Source: Duganella sp. CF458 (GTDB lineage Bacteria > Pseudomonadota > Gammaproteobacteria > Burkholderiales > Burkholderiaceae_D). From it: a stretch of DNA of 64,000 nt. Below the pieces are notes generated by a model. The model made no database searches, was not told the origin of the DNA, and saw only the letters and a list, made by a program, of their open reading frames with translations. Shown one piece after another: positions 35,989-48,106 of the stretch; the first letter of the stretch is position 1, and every line of letters begins with the position of its first letter. The position numbers and the translations under genes are program-made. Location of the stretch: contig NZ_FOOF01000001.1 in assembly GCF_900113115.1 (NCBI RefSeq), forward strand, positions 1 through 64,000, written 5' to 3'.

Positions 35989-37608
35989 TTACTGTTCCAA
36001 CAGGATGGTCGCACTCTTCCCGTTGGTTCGGACCACGCCGTTCTTCACGATGTAGGAAGCGCCGGAGTATGCGTCCCTTACCTTTGCGCCGTCTGCAAAC
36101 ACGCCGCCGACAGCGATGTCTACTGGCTGGCCCGTCTTCGCGTCCAGCGCCACGACAACCTTGTCATCTCCGCGCATGCGGCTGAACGTGTACGGCAGGT
36201 CCGCCAACTTCCTGTGCTCGCCGGCCCCAATCGATGAATGCGCTTGGCGGAATTTGCCCAGCTTCGCCCAGTGCGTCCGGATCTTCGCGTTTGCCTTAAG
36301 GTCGCCCCAATTCATGAATGAGCGCAGCTTCGCATCGCCCTTCGCCTCTGCCACGTCTAGCCGGCGCGAAATCTCGTCGCCGTAGTAGATCTGCGCCGCA
36401 CCTGGAGCGAGCAGCAGCTTGTTCGCGGTCTCGTAAGGTTTCTGGCGCGCCGGGTCGAAAGGGTTGCCATCGTCGTGCGAGTCCATGTAGTTCACGACCG
36501 AATGCCCTTTCAGCGGCCCCGCGAGTTGCGTGGCGTACTTGCTGAACATGGACTCGTAATCGCCCTTTGCATCATGCACCATGCCGAAATTGATCAGGCC
36601 ATCGAAACCGTTGGCGAAGTAAGCGGCCTTTTCGCCACCACCCATATCGAACTCCAGGCCGTGCGCGATGTTGTAGTTGTACACCTCCGCCAGCATGTAG
36701 AAACGGCCATCGCCCAAGACCTTTTTAGGATTCAGGCTTTTCCATTCGTCGTGCGCCGCCAGGGCAACCTTGCGCAACTCCGCCCACACCGCAGGTTCGA
36801 CGTGCTTGGCCGTATCGGCGCGGAAGCCATCGACGCCGTACTTGCGCACCCAGTCCGCGTGCCACTTCATCAAATAGTAACGTGGTGCGCGGGGAAAGCC
36901 TGTGCCGGCGAAGAAATCGTTCAGCTCCTTGACCTCGCGTTCGTAGCGGCCTTCAGCTTTCCACTTGGCTGCCAGCGCCGGCGGCAGTTCCACCGGCGTA
37001 TCGCTCTCGGTACGGAAGTCAGGCAAGTTCTTCACCAGCGTGCAGCTCACGGTGGACGGCGCGTCCTTGTACTGGCACTGAGGTTCGGTGCGCACCCAGC
37101 CTTCCGGCCAGGCGGGATCGGCCTCGGTTACGGGGCCGGTGTGATTCATCACGACATCCAGCAGCACACGAATGCCGCGCGCATGGGCAGCTTCCACGAA
37201 GTCGCGGAAGTCCTTTTCCGTGCCGAGGTTGGCATCCATCGCAGTGAAGTCGCGCGCCCAATAGCCATGGAAGCCGTAGGACTTGCCGGTGCCTTCATCC
37301 GTACCGGCGTGGATTTGCTCGATCGGTGGCGTGGTCCAGATCACATCCACGCCCAAGTCGTCGAAATAGCCGGACTTGATCTTTGCCGTCAATCCCTTGA
37401 AATCACCGCCCATGAAACCACGCAACGGCGCGGCGTCTGCCTTGCGGCCGTAAGACAGGTCGTTCGCCTTGTCGCCGTTGGCGAAACGGTCGGTGACCAG
37501 GAAGTAGACGGTCGCATTCTCCCAAAGGAATGGCTTGGGCGGCGCTGCAAGTGCGCTATGCGCGCCGATGGCAAGCAATAGGGACAATGCGAGGGATGAA
37601 AGTTTCAT
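35989..37608 (-). CDS. Exported alpha-amylase (GH13)
   Basis: A 539-residue GH13 alpha-amylase with a signal peptide (MKLSSLALSLLLAIGAHSALA). The barrel starts ENATVYFLVTDRFANGD and shows DVVMNHTG, the nucleophile in VDGFRADTAKH, the acid/base in MLAEVYNYN and NYMDSHDDG. It should cut internal alpha-1,4 bonds of maltodextrins in the periplasm. ATG at 37608 is chosen because it starts the signal peptide. It is the last gene of the transporter-pgm-amylase run, ten bases after pgm. Confidence 0.93.
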   Translation of the reverse strand: MKLSSLALSLLLAIGAHSALAAPPKPFLWENATVYFLVTDRFANGDKANDLSYGRKADAAPLRGFMGGDFKGLTAKIKSGYFDDLGVDVIWTTPPIEQIHAGTDEGTGKSYGFHGYWARDFTAMDANLGTEKDFRDFVEAAHARGIRVLLDVVMNHTGPVTEADPAWPEGWVRTEPQCQYKDAPSTVSCTLVKNLPDFRTESDTPVELPPALAAKWKAEGRYEREVKELNDFFAGTGFPRAPRYYLMKWHADWVRKYGVDGFRADTAKHVEPAVWAELRKVALAAHDEWKSLNPKKVLGDGRFYMLAEVYNYNIAHGLEFDMGGGEKAAYFANGFDGLINFGMVHDAKGDYESMFSKYATQLAGPLKGHSVVNYMDSHDDGNPFDPARQKPYETANKLLLAPGAAQIYYGDEISRRLDVAEAKGDAKLRSFMNWGDLKANAKIRTHWAKLGKFRQAHSSIGAGEHRKLADLPYTFSRMRGDDKVVVALDAKTGQPVDIAVGGVFADGAKVRDAYSGASYIVKNGVVRTNGKSATILLEQ

Positions 37609-37618
37609 TCGGCTTTTC

Positions 37619-40662
<3,044 letters not shown>

Positions 40663-40678
40663 TGTCCCCGATTAATTT

Positions 40679-40693
40679 TGTAGCAAAATAACA
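40679..40693. promoter_or_regulatory. TGTAGT-N3-ACTACA dyad upstream of the maltose transporter (proximal)
   Basis: TGTAGC-AAA-ATAACA matches 9 of 12 positions, 17 bases upstream of the transporter start codon. It starts 75 bases from the distal site. Confidence 0.45.
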
Positions 40694-40702
40694 TGGAGAA
40701 TT

Positions 40703-40728
40703 AGGGCTGTCAATGCAAAGACAGCCCT
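40703..40728. terminator. Hairpin between GH31 and transporter genes
   Basis: AGGGCTGTC pairs with GACAGCCCT across an eight-base loop. It lies 36 bases downstream of the GH31 stop codon. The T-run is poor on both strands, so termination of the GH31 message is possible but not certain. Confidence 0.45.
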
Positions 40729-40753
40729 TAAAATCGCCATTTCGCGACGATTT

Positions 40754-40768
40754 TGTAGTCAGGCTACA
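40754..40768. promoter_or_regulatory. TGTAGT-N3-ACTACA dyad upstream of the maltose transporter (distal)
   Basis: TGTAGT-CAG-GCTACA matches 11 of 12 positions and overlaps the last codons of the GH31 gene, which shows that the transporter operon probably has its own promoter downstream of GH31. Confidence 0.7.
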
Positions 40769-43145
40769 GATTTACCACCAGTTTTGCCTTCATTGCACTA
40801 CGCGCTGGCAGCGCCAGCTCCAAGATGCGGGAACGGGCATCCCAACGGGAGGCCACGGCCTTGCCGTCCAGCTTTACATTGCGTGGGCGGTTGGCCACAT
40901 TGTGCACCTTGACCGTGTAAGCGCGCGCCACCGGCTGCCAGGCCTTGCCAACCTCCGTCTCGATTCCGATCTCGAATTTCGATGCCGAGGCGGCACCAGC
41001 GAAATGGGCGGTCTCGTATTTGCCCTGCTCGTAAGCATTGGCGGTTGCGCCGTCGTCGTCGTACAGCTTGCCGCTGGTCGCACCTGCGCTGGCGTCGTAG
41101 TAGTAATTCAACTCGACCTGCCTGGTGTCGTAATCGCGGGTGGTCTGCACCACCTTAGCGAGCGGCACCAAGGCGCCTGCGCGCACGAAGACTGGAATAT
41201 GCTCGGCGACCACCGGTACCACCTCGTTGATGCCGCCCTTGTGCACGGCGCCGCTGTAGAAGTCGAACCAGACCTTGGCCGATGCCGGGAAATTCACTTC
41301 CTTGCGCTGCGCGCCAGGATCGGTGACCGGCGCCACCAGGAAGTCCCTGCCCCACAGGTAGGTCGCTGCCACGCCGTTGTCGCCGCCCTCGAACATGATC
41401 GGGCGCATCAGCGGCAAGCCGGTCTGGCTGTTGTCGAAGGCCGCGCTGTAGTTATACGGAAGCATGGCGTAGCGCAGGCGGATCGCGTCGCGCGCCAGCG
41501 ATTTGGTGCGATCGGCGCGGAACACCGGCTCGGCCGGCACTTCCTCCTGCGCGTGCGGACGGAACACCGGCTGGAACACGCCGTACTGCAGCCAGCGCAC
41601 ATACAGTTCATCGTCCAGCATCGGCGAGGCAAAGCCGCCCAGGTCGGAGTGCATATAAGCCAGGCCCTGCATGCCCATCTGCAGCGCGATTTCCATTTGC
41701 GACTGCAGGCCGCCCCAACTGCGCTGCACGTCGCCCGACCAGGGGATCATGCCGAATCGCTGCGAGCCCGAATACCCGGCACGCATCAGGATGAAAGGAC
41801 GCTCGTTCGGGAAGTCTTTCCTGTAGCCTTCCGCAATCAGGCGCGCCCAATCGTGGCCATAGATATTGTGGACCTGGTCGGCGCCAAGCTGGCCGTTGCT
41901 GCCATGGCGCAGAGCGGACGGATGCACTTCCGGCTCGCCGAGGTCACCCCACCAGCCAGCCACGCCGCCTTCCTTCAGCTCCTTGTAGATATTCCAGAAC
42001 CAGTCACGCCCTTCAGGGCGGTACAGGTCAACCAGGCCGGTGTTACCAAAGTAGAAGTCATACTTGAACGGCGCCCCGGCGGCATCGGTAGCCAGTACGT
42101 TCTTTTGCACCGCTTCCTGCCAGCGACTGGAGGTGGTGAGCACGAAAGGTTCGGTGATGACGACGGTTTTCACGCCCTTCGCCGCCAGGTCGGCCATCAT
42201 GCCTTTCGGATTGGGAAAGCTCTCCTTGTCCCAGGCCAGGTTGCCCATGGTGCCTTTGACGGTCTTGCCGAACCAGTACAGGTCCAGCACCACGGCATCG
42301 ACCGGGATCTTGTCGGCGATGAACTTGTCGACCACGGCGCGGGTTTCGGCCTCCGTGTGGTAACCGAAGCGGCTGGCGAAATTACCGAAGGCCCAGCGCG
42401 GAGGCAGTGGCTGGCGGCCGGTCAGGCTGGTGTAGTTGGCCACCACGTCTTCCCACTGCTCGCCGGCGATCACCTGGTAAGTCTTGCGGCCGCCAATCGT
42501 TTCGTACGATAGCGTGCCGTCTTTCCTGCTGTCGAAATCGAGGTAGCCAATCTGCGGGTTATCAAAGTGGATGGCGTACTTCTTCGACGACAGCGCCATC
42601 GGGATGGTGAAATTCAGCAACTGCGAACGCGCTTCATAGCCGTAATGGGCGCGGTTATACAGCTGGAAGCGGTTGCCGCGGCGGTTCATGCCGGTCGCAC
42701 GGGCGCCGGCGCCGTACAGGGCTTCGTCGCCATCCAGCGCGAACTCGATCGTTTCCATGCTGCCCTCACGGCGATAGCCGCGCTTTTCGGCCACCAATGG
42801 CTGTCCCTTATACAAATAGCTGATGCGGAATGGCTGCTTCTCGACGCGCACGGTGATGCCCTGGGTGGCCAATTCCAGCACCCCGCCCTCCTCGCGCAAG
42901 GTGCTGGCCACGACAGCAGGCGGCAATACCACCGCGTGCGACACCGTATCGGCCACTTCTCCCTTTGGAATGAAGGTGGTTTCCACTACCGCCGCGGAAT
43001 ACGCCTTGATGATGTAGGTGCCGTCGTTTGTGCCGATTTCCAGGGCATTGCCGTTTTTCGCGGCAGACAAGAAATGGCGATCCGCGTTCTGCGCCATGGC
43101 GGCTTGGCTAATAAGGGCCAATATTGCAAATTTAATTAGTTTCAT
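40764..43145 (-). CDS. Exported GH31 alpha-glucosidase
   Basis: A 793-residue GH31 glycosidase with a signal peptide (MKLIKFAILALISQAAMA). The N-terminal beta-sandwich precedes the barrel, which shows AVVLDLYWFG, the nucleophile region GWWGDLGEPE (Asp near 400) and the acid/base region YMHSDLGGFASP (Asp near 501), followed by RYAMLPYNYS. It should release glucose from the non-reducing ends of periplasmic maltodextrins. It is divergent from the M2 peptidase gene with only a 44-bp gap, and no TGTAGT dyad is seen in that gap. Confidence 0.95.
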   Translation of the reverse strand: MKLIKFAILALISQAAMAQNADRHFLSAAKNGNALEIGTNDGTYIIKAYSAAVVETTFIPKGEVADTVSHAVVLPPAVVASTLREEGGVLELATQGITVRVEKQPFRISYLYKGQPLVAEKRGYRREGSMETIEFALDGDEALYGAGARATGMNRRGNRFQLYNRAHYGYEARSQLLNFTIPMALSSKKYAIHFDNPQIGYLDFDSRKDGTLSYETIGGRKTYQVIAGEQWEDVVANYTSLTGRQPLPPRWAFGNFASRFGYHTEAETRAVVDKFIADKIPVDAVVLDLYWFGKTVKGTMGNLAWDKESFPNPKGMMADLAAKGVKTVVITEPFVLTTSSRWQEAVQKNVLATDAAGAPFKYDFYFGNTGLVDLYRPEGRDWFWNIYKELKEGGVAGWWGDLGEPEVHPSALRHGSNGQLGADQVHNIYGHDWARLIAEGYRKDFPNERPFILMRAGYSGSQRFGMIPWSGDVQRSWGGLQSQMEIALQMGMQGLAYMHSDLGGFASPMLDDELYVRWLQYGVFQPVFRPHAQEEVPAEPVFRADRTKSLARDAIRLRYAMLPYNYSAAFDNSQTGLPLMRPIMFEGGDNGVAATYLWGRDFLVAPVTDPGAQRKEVNFPASAKVWFDFYSGAVHKGGINEVVPVVAEHIPVFVRAGALVPLAKVVQTTRDYDTRQVELNYYYDASAGATSGKLYDDDGATANAYEQGKYETAHFAGAASASKFEIGIETEVGKAWQPVARAYTVKVHNVANRPRNVKLDGKAVASRWDARSRILELALPARSAMKAKLVVNL

Positions 43146-43189
43146 GGAGTGATATATTAGCGGGCAGTTTTATCTGAGAGGAGATTGAA

Positions 43190-45010
43190 TTGAATAAAAC
43201 GATTATGAAAAAACCGATGGTTCTGGCCCTGGGCCTGGCACTGGCAGCGGGTTTCGCCCACGCCGCGCCGGCACAGAAAAAAGGCAAAGGCACCCCTGCC
43301 GAAGCGAAGAAGTTCATCGCCCAGACCGAAGCAAAGTTCGACAAGCTGGGTAACGAGGGCAACAAAGCCGCCTGGGTGGCGCAGAACTTCATTACCGACG
43401 ACACCGAAGCGCTGACCGCCTACTTCGGCGAATTGCAACTGGATGCCTCTGGCCAGGCCGCGCTGGAAGCGCGCCGCTTTAACGGTGTACAACTGCCGGA
43501 CGACGAGGCTCGCAAGATCAAGCTGCTGCAACTGACGCTGATGCTGCCGGATCCGAAGGAGCGCCAGGCTTACGCCGACGCCAACGCCAAGCTGAATGGC
43601 GCCTATGGCAAAGCCAAGTACTGCCCGACCGACGGCCGCCAATGCATGCCGCTGGGTGAACTGGAAAAAACGCTGGCCAACAACCGCGACCCTAAAGTCC
43701 TGCTGGACGCCTGGAACGGCTGGCACATGCAGTCGCCTTCCTACAAAAAGCTGTACACCGACTACGTTGAGCTGTCCAACAAGGGCGCGCGCGAGATGGG
43801 CTATGCCGATACCGGCGCGCTGTGGCGCTCGGGCTACGACATGAAGCCGGAGGAATTCTCGGCCGAGATGGAACGCATCTGGCAGCAAGTGAAGCCGCTG
43901 TACGATTCGCTGCACACCTACACCCGCTACAAGCTGCGCGAAACCTACGGCCCGGACCAGGTGCCGATGACCGGCCCGATCCCGGCCCACCTGTTCGGCA
44001 ATATGTGGAGCCAGAGCTGGGAGAACATCTACCCGCTGCTGATGCCTGCCACCGGCGCGTCCAAGTTCGACCTGAGCAAGGTGCTGGAAGAGCGCAAGAC
44101 CAGCGCCAAAGAGATGGTGCAATATGGCGAGCGTTTCTACACTTCGCTGGGCATGCCTAAGCTGCCGGAAACCTTCTACCAGCGTTCGCTGCTGGAAAAA
44201 CCGCGTGACCGCGACGTGGTCTGCCACGCCTCCGCATGGCAGCTCGATGGCAAGGACGACGTCCGCATCAAGATGTGCATCCGTCCGACCGAAGAAGAAT
44301 TTGCCGTCATCCACCATGAGCTGGGACATATCTATTACGACCTGGCTTACAAGAACCAATCCAACCTGTTCCGCACCGGCGCCAACGACGGCTTCCACGA
44401 AGCGATCGGCGATACCATTGCGCTGTCCATCACCCCGAGCTACCTGAAGAAGGTCGGCCTGATGAACGAGAACCCGGACCCGAACGCCGATATCGGCGTG
44501 CTGCTGAAGCGTGCCCTGGCCAAGGTTGCCTTCCTGCCGTTCGGCTACTCGGTCGACAAATGGCGCTGGGACGTCTACAGCGGCAAGACCAAGCCTGCCG
44601 ACTACGACAAGAGCTGGTGGCAGTTGCGCGAGCAGTACATGGGCGTGAAGCGTCCGCTGCCGATGCTGGCTGACGGCTTCGACGCCGGCGCCAAGTACCA
44701 CGTTGCTGCCGACGTGCCTTACGCCCGCTACTTCCTGGCTCACCTGCTGCAGTTCCAGTTCCATCGCGCCCTGTGCAAGGAAGCCGGCTACACCGGCCCG
44801 CTGCACCAGTGCTCGATCTACGGCAGCGAAAAAGCCGGCAAGAAGCTGTGGACCATGCTGGAGATGGGTACTTCCAAGCCATGGCCTGAAGCTTTGAAAG
44901 CCGCTACCGGCGAAGAGCGTATCGACGGCCAGGCCCTGCTCGACTACTTCGCCCCGCTGAAAGTCTGGCTGGACGAACAAAACAAGCAACTGGCCGCGAA
45001 GGCTAAGTAA
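43190..45010 (+). CDS. M2 family peptidyl-dipeptidase (ACE-like)
   Basis: A 606-residue exported zinc metallopeptidase of family M2, which removes dipeptides from the C-termini of peptides. It has a signal peptide (to about residue 26), the zinc-binding HHELGH motif (about residues 378-383) and the third ligand glutamate in NDGFHEAIGDT. TTG at 43190 is chosen because AGGAG lies six bases upstream; the ATG at 43205 would be 21 bases from it. It may supply dipeptides for the POT transporter encoded elsewhere in the window. A strong terminator follows. Confidence 0.95.
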   Translation: MNKTIMKKPMVLALGLALAAGFAHAAPAQKKGKGTPAEAKKFIAQTEAKFDKLGNEGNKAAWVAQNFITDDTEALTAYFGELQLDASGQAALEARRFNGVQLPDDEARKIKLLQLTLMLPDPKERQAYADANAKLNGAYGKAKYCPTDGRQCMPLGELEKTLANNRDPKVLLDAWNGWHMQSPSYKKLYTDYVELSNKGAREMGYADTGALWRSGYDMKPEEFSAEMERIWQQVKPLYDSLHTYTRYKLRETYGPDQVPMTGPIPAHLFGNMWSQSWENIYPLLMPATGASKFDLSKVLEERKTSAKEMVQYGERFYTSLGMPKLPETFYQRSLLEKPRDRDVVCHASAWQLDGKDDVRIKMCIRPTEEEFAVIHHELGHIYYDLAYKNQSNLFRTGANDGFHEAIGDTIALSITPSYLKKVGLMNENPDPNADIGVLLKRALAKVAFLPFGYSVDKWRWDVYSGKTKPADYDKSWWQLREQYMGVKRPLPMLADGFDAGAKYHVAADVPYARYFLAHLLQFQFHRALCKEAGYTGPLHQCSIYGSEKAGKKLWTMLEMGTSKPWPEALKAATGEERIDGQALLDYFAPLKVWLDEQNKQLAAKAK

Positions 45011-45015
45011 ATACA

Positions 45016-45048
45016 AAAATCGGGGGCCGCGGCCCCCGATTTTTTTTG
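45016..45048. terminator. Terminator between the M2 peptidase and TonB receptor genes
   Basis: ATCGGGGGCC pairs with GGCCCCCGAT and is followed by eight T residues on the plus strand. AAAA on the other side makes it usable in both directions, serving the two convergent genes. Confidence 0.92.
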
Positions 45049-45059
45049 CACCTGAACGC

Positions 45060-47792
45060 TTAGAACTTGTAGTTCGCGCCCAGCAGGAAGGTGCGGCCAT
45101 ACTTCTGGTATTCCAGTTGCTGGTTACGGTTGCCGTTGTAGGTCTCGTAAGCCGCGTCACGCAGGTTGTTCACCTGCAGTACCAGGCCTACGCCCTTGAA
45201 CATGCCTTCGTTGAAGGTGTAGCCAACCTGGAAGTCCAGGATGTTCTCGCCAACCACGTAGCGCAGCGAACGCTCACCGGCGAAGTTGCCGATCTCACCC
45301 ACGAAGTCCGAACGCTTGCGCTGGCTCAGGCGGGTTTCGAAGCCGGCCTTCTCGTAGTACACGGTCAGGTTGCTGGTGTGCTTCGACAGGCCCGGCAGCA
45401 TGATGGTCTGGCCCAGGTTGGCGCTAGGTTCCTTGATGACGATGGCGCTGTCGTTGTACGAATAGCTGCCGCTCAGGCCGAAGCCGTCCAGTACCGGGGT
45501 CACCATGTTCAGCGGCAGCGAAGCGGTCAGCTCCAGGCCTTTCATATTGCCGCCCTTGCCGTTGTAAGGAGCGGTGTAGTTGCCGAACGGGGTAATCGCG
45601 TTGGTGCCTGGAATCTGCTCCGAGAAGTCGCGGGTGCGGGTCTCGGTGAAGATGTAGGTATCCAGCTTCTTGTAGTAGAAGGCCAGCGCCGCGTAGGCTT
45701 TCTTGCCGAAGTATTTTTCATACGACAAGTCGAATGCCTTGGCGCGCCATGGGTCCAGCTGGGCGTTGCCGCCGCTGCCGCTTGGTTTGAAGTCGTTGGT
45801 GCCGACGTTGAAATCCAGCGCGGAACGCAGTTGGTCAACGCGTGGGCGGGCGATCTGCTTGGCCAGGGCCATGCGCACGGTGTGGTCGTTCGGCAGTTGG
45901 AACGCCAGGTTCATGCTAGGCAACACGTCGGTGTAGGTCTTGCCGTCATGGACAGGCTTGACTTCCTGGCCGGCTGGGGCGGTGCCGTCCCAGTATTTGG
46001 CATCGGAGGACTGGTCGGTACGCTGCACCTGCACGCCGAAGTTGCCGCGCAGGCTGACATCACCCAGTTCGTGCTCGATATTGGCCTTGGCGAAGGTCGT
46101 GGTGATTTTCTCCTTCACGGTCCAAGCTTTGGCGATCAGGAAGCTCTTGTCTTCGCTCGGTGCGAAAGTCATGTACTTGGCCACAACGCCTGGCACGTTC
46201 CACGAAGGGATGGTGCCTACGCCCGCGAAGCCCAGGTCAACCGGTGCGTACAGCAGGTCCGACGAAATCGTCGACGCGGCGCCGGCCAGCTTGATGTCGC
46301 CTTCCGGCTGGTGCTTCTCCTTGCTGCGGTCGGAATAGTGGACGCCGAAATCGAAGCTCGAGAAGTACTTCTCCAGGGCGCCGGACGACTGGATATTCGC
46401 AGCCAGCTTGAAGCCGTTCAGCTCATCTTCCACGTGCGGGGTCTTGCCGTAGCCGGAACCGTAGATGGTGTTGCGCACGTACAGGTTGGCCGGGTTGCTG
46501 TAATCGCGGCCCGGGTTCATGGTCGGGAAGCCGCCGGTACCCAATGACAGGGCGACGGAATCCAGGTATGGATTGCCGGCTACATCGCTGATCTGCAGGT
46601 TGTTTTCCAGGCTCAGTTCATCGCGCTTGGCGGTGGAGCGGCTCAGGTCAGCCACCAGCGACCAGCCATCCATCTTCCATTCGTTGTTCCAGCCGATGGC
46701 GCGGATATCATCCTTGCGCTTGTCGTACATGCCGCGCACCAGCGGGTACACGCCGGTCGCGGTGCCGGTGGCGAACGAACCGTTGTTGGTGGTGACGTTC
46801 TCGAAATTCAGGCCAGGGGTGTTGTTGCCGTTATAGCCGCCAACATGCACTTCGAATTGGTTGGCGGTGTCTTCATGCTTGAAGCGCGACGCGTACACGT
46901 CGATCATCGAGGTGAAGTTCTTGCTCGGACGGTATTGCAGCACGCCCATCAGGCCATCGCGCTTGTTGTAGCCGCTGCGCGCCAGGGACTTGATACCGTC
47001 GGTGACCATGGTACCGGCAGGCACGCCTGGGCGGGATTCATTCTTCCATGGCTCGTACAGCCCGGTCTCGCGGGCCAGCACCGGCGAATCCAGGTGGGCA
47101 AAGCCGATCGCCACACCGATGGTGCGGTTTGCGAACTGGTCGATGTAAGTGGCGCTGAAGCGGCCGCCGCGCGAATCGGTATCGGCGATGCTGCCCAGCG
47201 AATTCTTTTCCATGCGGGCGTTCAGCGACACGGTACGGCCGCCGAAAGCCAGCGGACGCACGGTCTGCAGGTCCAGGGTACCGGACAGGCCCTGGCCGAC
47301 CATGCCTGCGTCAGGGGTCTTGTAAATGGTGACCGCGCCGATCAGTTCGGACGGGTACTGGTCGAATTCCACACTGCGATTGTCGCCGGTCGAGACTTGC
47401 TCGCGGCCGTTCAGCAGGGTGGTAGCGAAGTCCGGCGAGAGACCGCGTACGGAAATGTTTTGCGCGCGGCCGGCAACACGTTGTGCGGCCAAGCCTGGCA
47501 GGCGGGCGATGGACTCGGCGATGGAGGTATCCGGCAGCTTGCCGATGTCTTCCGCGGAGATAGCCTCGACGATGGAAGTGGCGTTTTTCTTGACGGAGAT
47601 CGCGTCTTCAATACCGCGGCGAATGCCGGACACGGTCACAGTTTGCATCGGCGCGTCAGCTGCCTGGCCGGTGGTGGTTGCGGTCTGCGCGTACGCAGAG
47701 CCCGCGAATGCGGATACAAATACTGCACACCCAGCCGCAACCGGACTCAGTCGGAAAGCGGTATTGCCTCGCTTGTTGGCGAAGATAGTCAT
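45060..47792 (-). CDS. TonB-dependent outer-membrane receptor, maltodextrin locus
   Basis: A 910-residue outer-membrane receptor of the TIGR01782 group found in carbohydrate loci of Xanthomonas and Caulobacter. A signal peptide (to about residue 36) precedes the plug (VTVSGIRRGIEDAI, then DIGKLPDTSIAESIARLPG), and the 22-strand barrel ends in YKF with a terminal phenylalanine. It should import maltodextrins using TonB energy. ATG at 47792 has a GAGGGG ribosome site; an ATG 18 bases upstream does not. It is divergent from the cyclomaltodextrinase gene across a 314-bp control region. Confidence 0.94.
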   Translation of the reverse strand: MTIFANKRGNTAFRLSPVAAGCAVFVSAFAGSAYAQTATTTGQAADAPMQTVTVSGIRRGIEDAISVKKNATSIVEAISAEDIGKLPDTSIAESIARLPGLAAQRVAGRAQNISVRGLSPDFATTLLNGREQVSTGDNRSVEFDQYPSELIGAVTIYKTPDAGMVGQGLSGTLDLQTVRPLAFGGRTVSLNARMEKNSLGSIADTDSRGGRFSATYIDQFANRTIGVAIGFAHLDSPVLARETGLYEPWKNESRPGVPAGTMVTDGIKSLARSGYNKRDGLMGVLQYRPSKNFTSMIDVYASRFKHEDTANQFEVHVGGYNGNNTPGLNFENVTTNNGSFATGTATGVYPLVRGMYDKRKDDIRAIGWNNEWKMDGWSLVADLSRSTAKRDELSLENNLQISDVAGNPYLDSVALSLGTGGFPTMNPGRDYSNPANLYVRNTIYGSGYGKTPHVEDELNGFKLAANIQSSGALEKYFSSFDFGVHYSDRSKEKHQPEGDIKLAGAASTISSDLLYAPVDLGFAGVGTIPSWNVPGVVAKYMTFAPSEDKSFLIAKAWTVKEKITTTFAKANIEHELGDVSLRGNFGVQVQRTDQSSDAKYWDGTAPAGQEVKPVHDGKTYTDVLPSMNLAFQLPNDHTVRMALAKQIARPRVDQLRSALDFNVGTNDFKPSGSGGNAQLDPWRAKAFDLSYEKYFGKKAYAALAFYYKKLDTYIFTETRTRDFSEQIPGTNAITPFGNYTAPYNGKGGNMKGLELTASLPLNMVTPVLDGFGLSGSYSYNDSAIVIKEPSANLGQTIMLPGLSKHTSNLTVYYEKAGFETRLSQRKRSDFVGEIGNFAGERSLRYVVGENILDFQVGYTFNEGMFKGVGLVLQVNNLRDAAYETYNGNRNQQLEYQKYGRTFLLGANYKF

Positions 47793-47843
47793 CAAAGTCC
47801 CCTCACTCATTAAACATTCTTTCCCGCAACCTACACAGACCGG

Positions 47844-47858
47844 TTTATTTCGACTACA
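47844..47858. promoter_or_regulatory. TGTAGT-N3-ACTACA dyad, TonB receptor side (proximal)
   Basis: TTTATT-TCG-ACTACA has one perfect half and one degenerate half (10 of 12), 51 bases upstream of the TonB receptor start. Confidence 0.45.
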
Positions 47859-47908
47859 CGGGAATCCTTGGAAAGCGAACGCTCTTACGGACGCTCTGAA
47901 GCGGATTC

Positions 47909-47923
47909 TGTACTAAAACTAGA
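47909..47923. promoter_or_regulatory. TGTAGT-N3-ACTACA dyad, TonB receptor side (distal)
   Basis: TGTACT-AAA-ACTAGA matches 10 of 12 positions and starts 65 bases from the proximal receptor site. Confidence 0.5.
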
Positions 47924-48008
47924 TTTGATGTCAATGAATGACCATCATCATCACCATGTATTTCTGCCTTTCCCGGCGGGCTCTCTCTGTGAATTGCGAC
48001 GGTCACGT

Positions 48009-48023
48009 TGTATTTCGGCTACA
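48009..48023. promoter_or_regulatory. TGTAGT-N3-ACTACA dyad, GH13 side (distal)
   Basis: TGTATT-TCG-GCTACA matches 10 of 12 positions and starts 33 bases before the perfect site, the same tandem spacing as in front of pullulanase. Confidence 0.6.
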
Positions 48024-48041
48024 AATTTAGACAAATGTAGG

Positions 48042-48056
48042 TGTAGTAGAACTACA
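48042..48056. promoter_or_regulatory. TGTAGT-N3-ACTACA dyad, GH13 side (perfect copy)
   Basis: TGTAGT-AGA-ACTACA is a perfect dyad (12 of 12) and defines the consensus. It lies 50 bases upstream of the GH13 start. Confidence 0.78.
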
Positions 48057-48106
48057 TTGAATTTCGGTGTATTGTCGGGCCCATAAGACGTCCCACCGGA
48101 GAACAG

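Noticed and set aside
43157-45160. Long open frame (667 codons) antisense to the M2 peptidase
   Set aside because: Shadow of the real gene, which carries HHELGH and a signal peptide on the plus strand.
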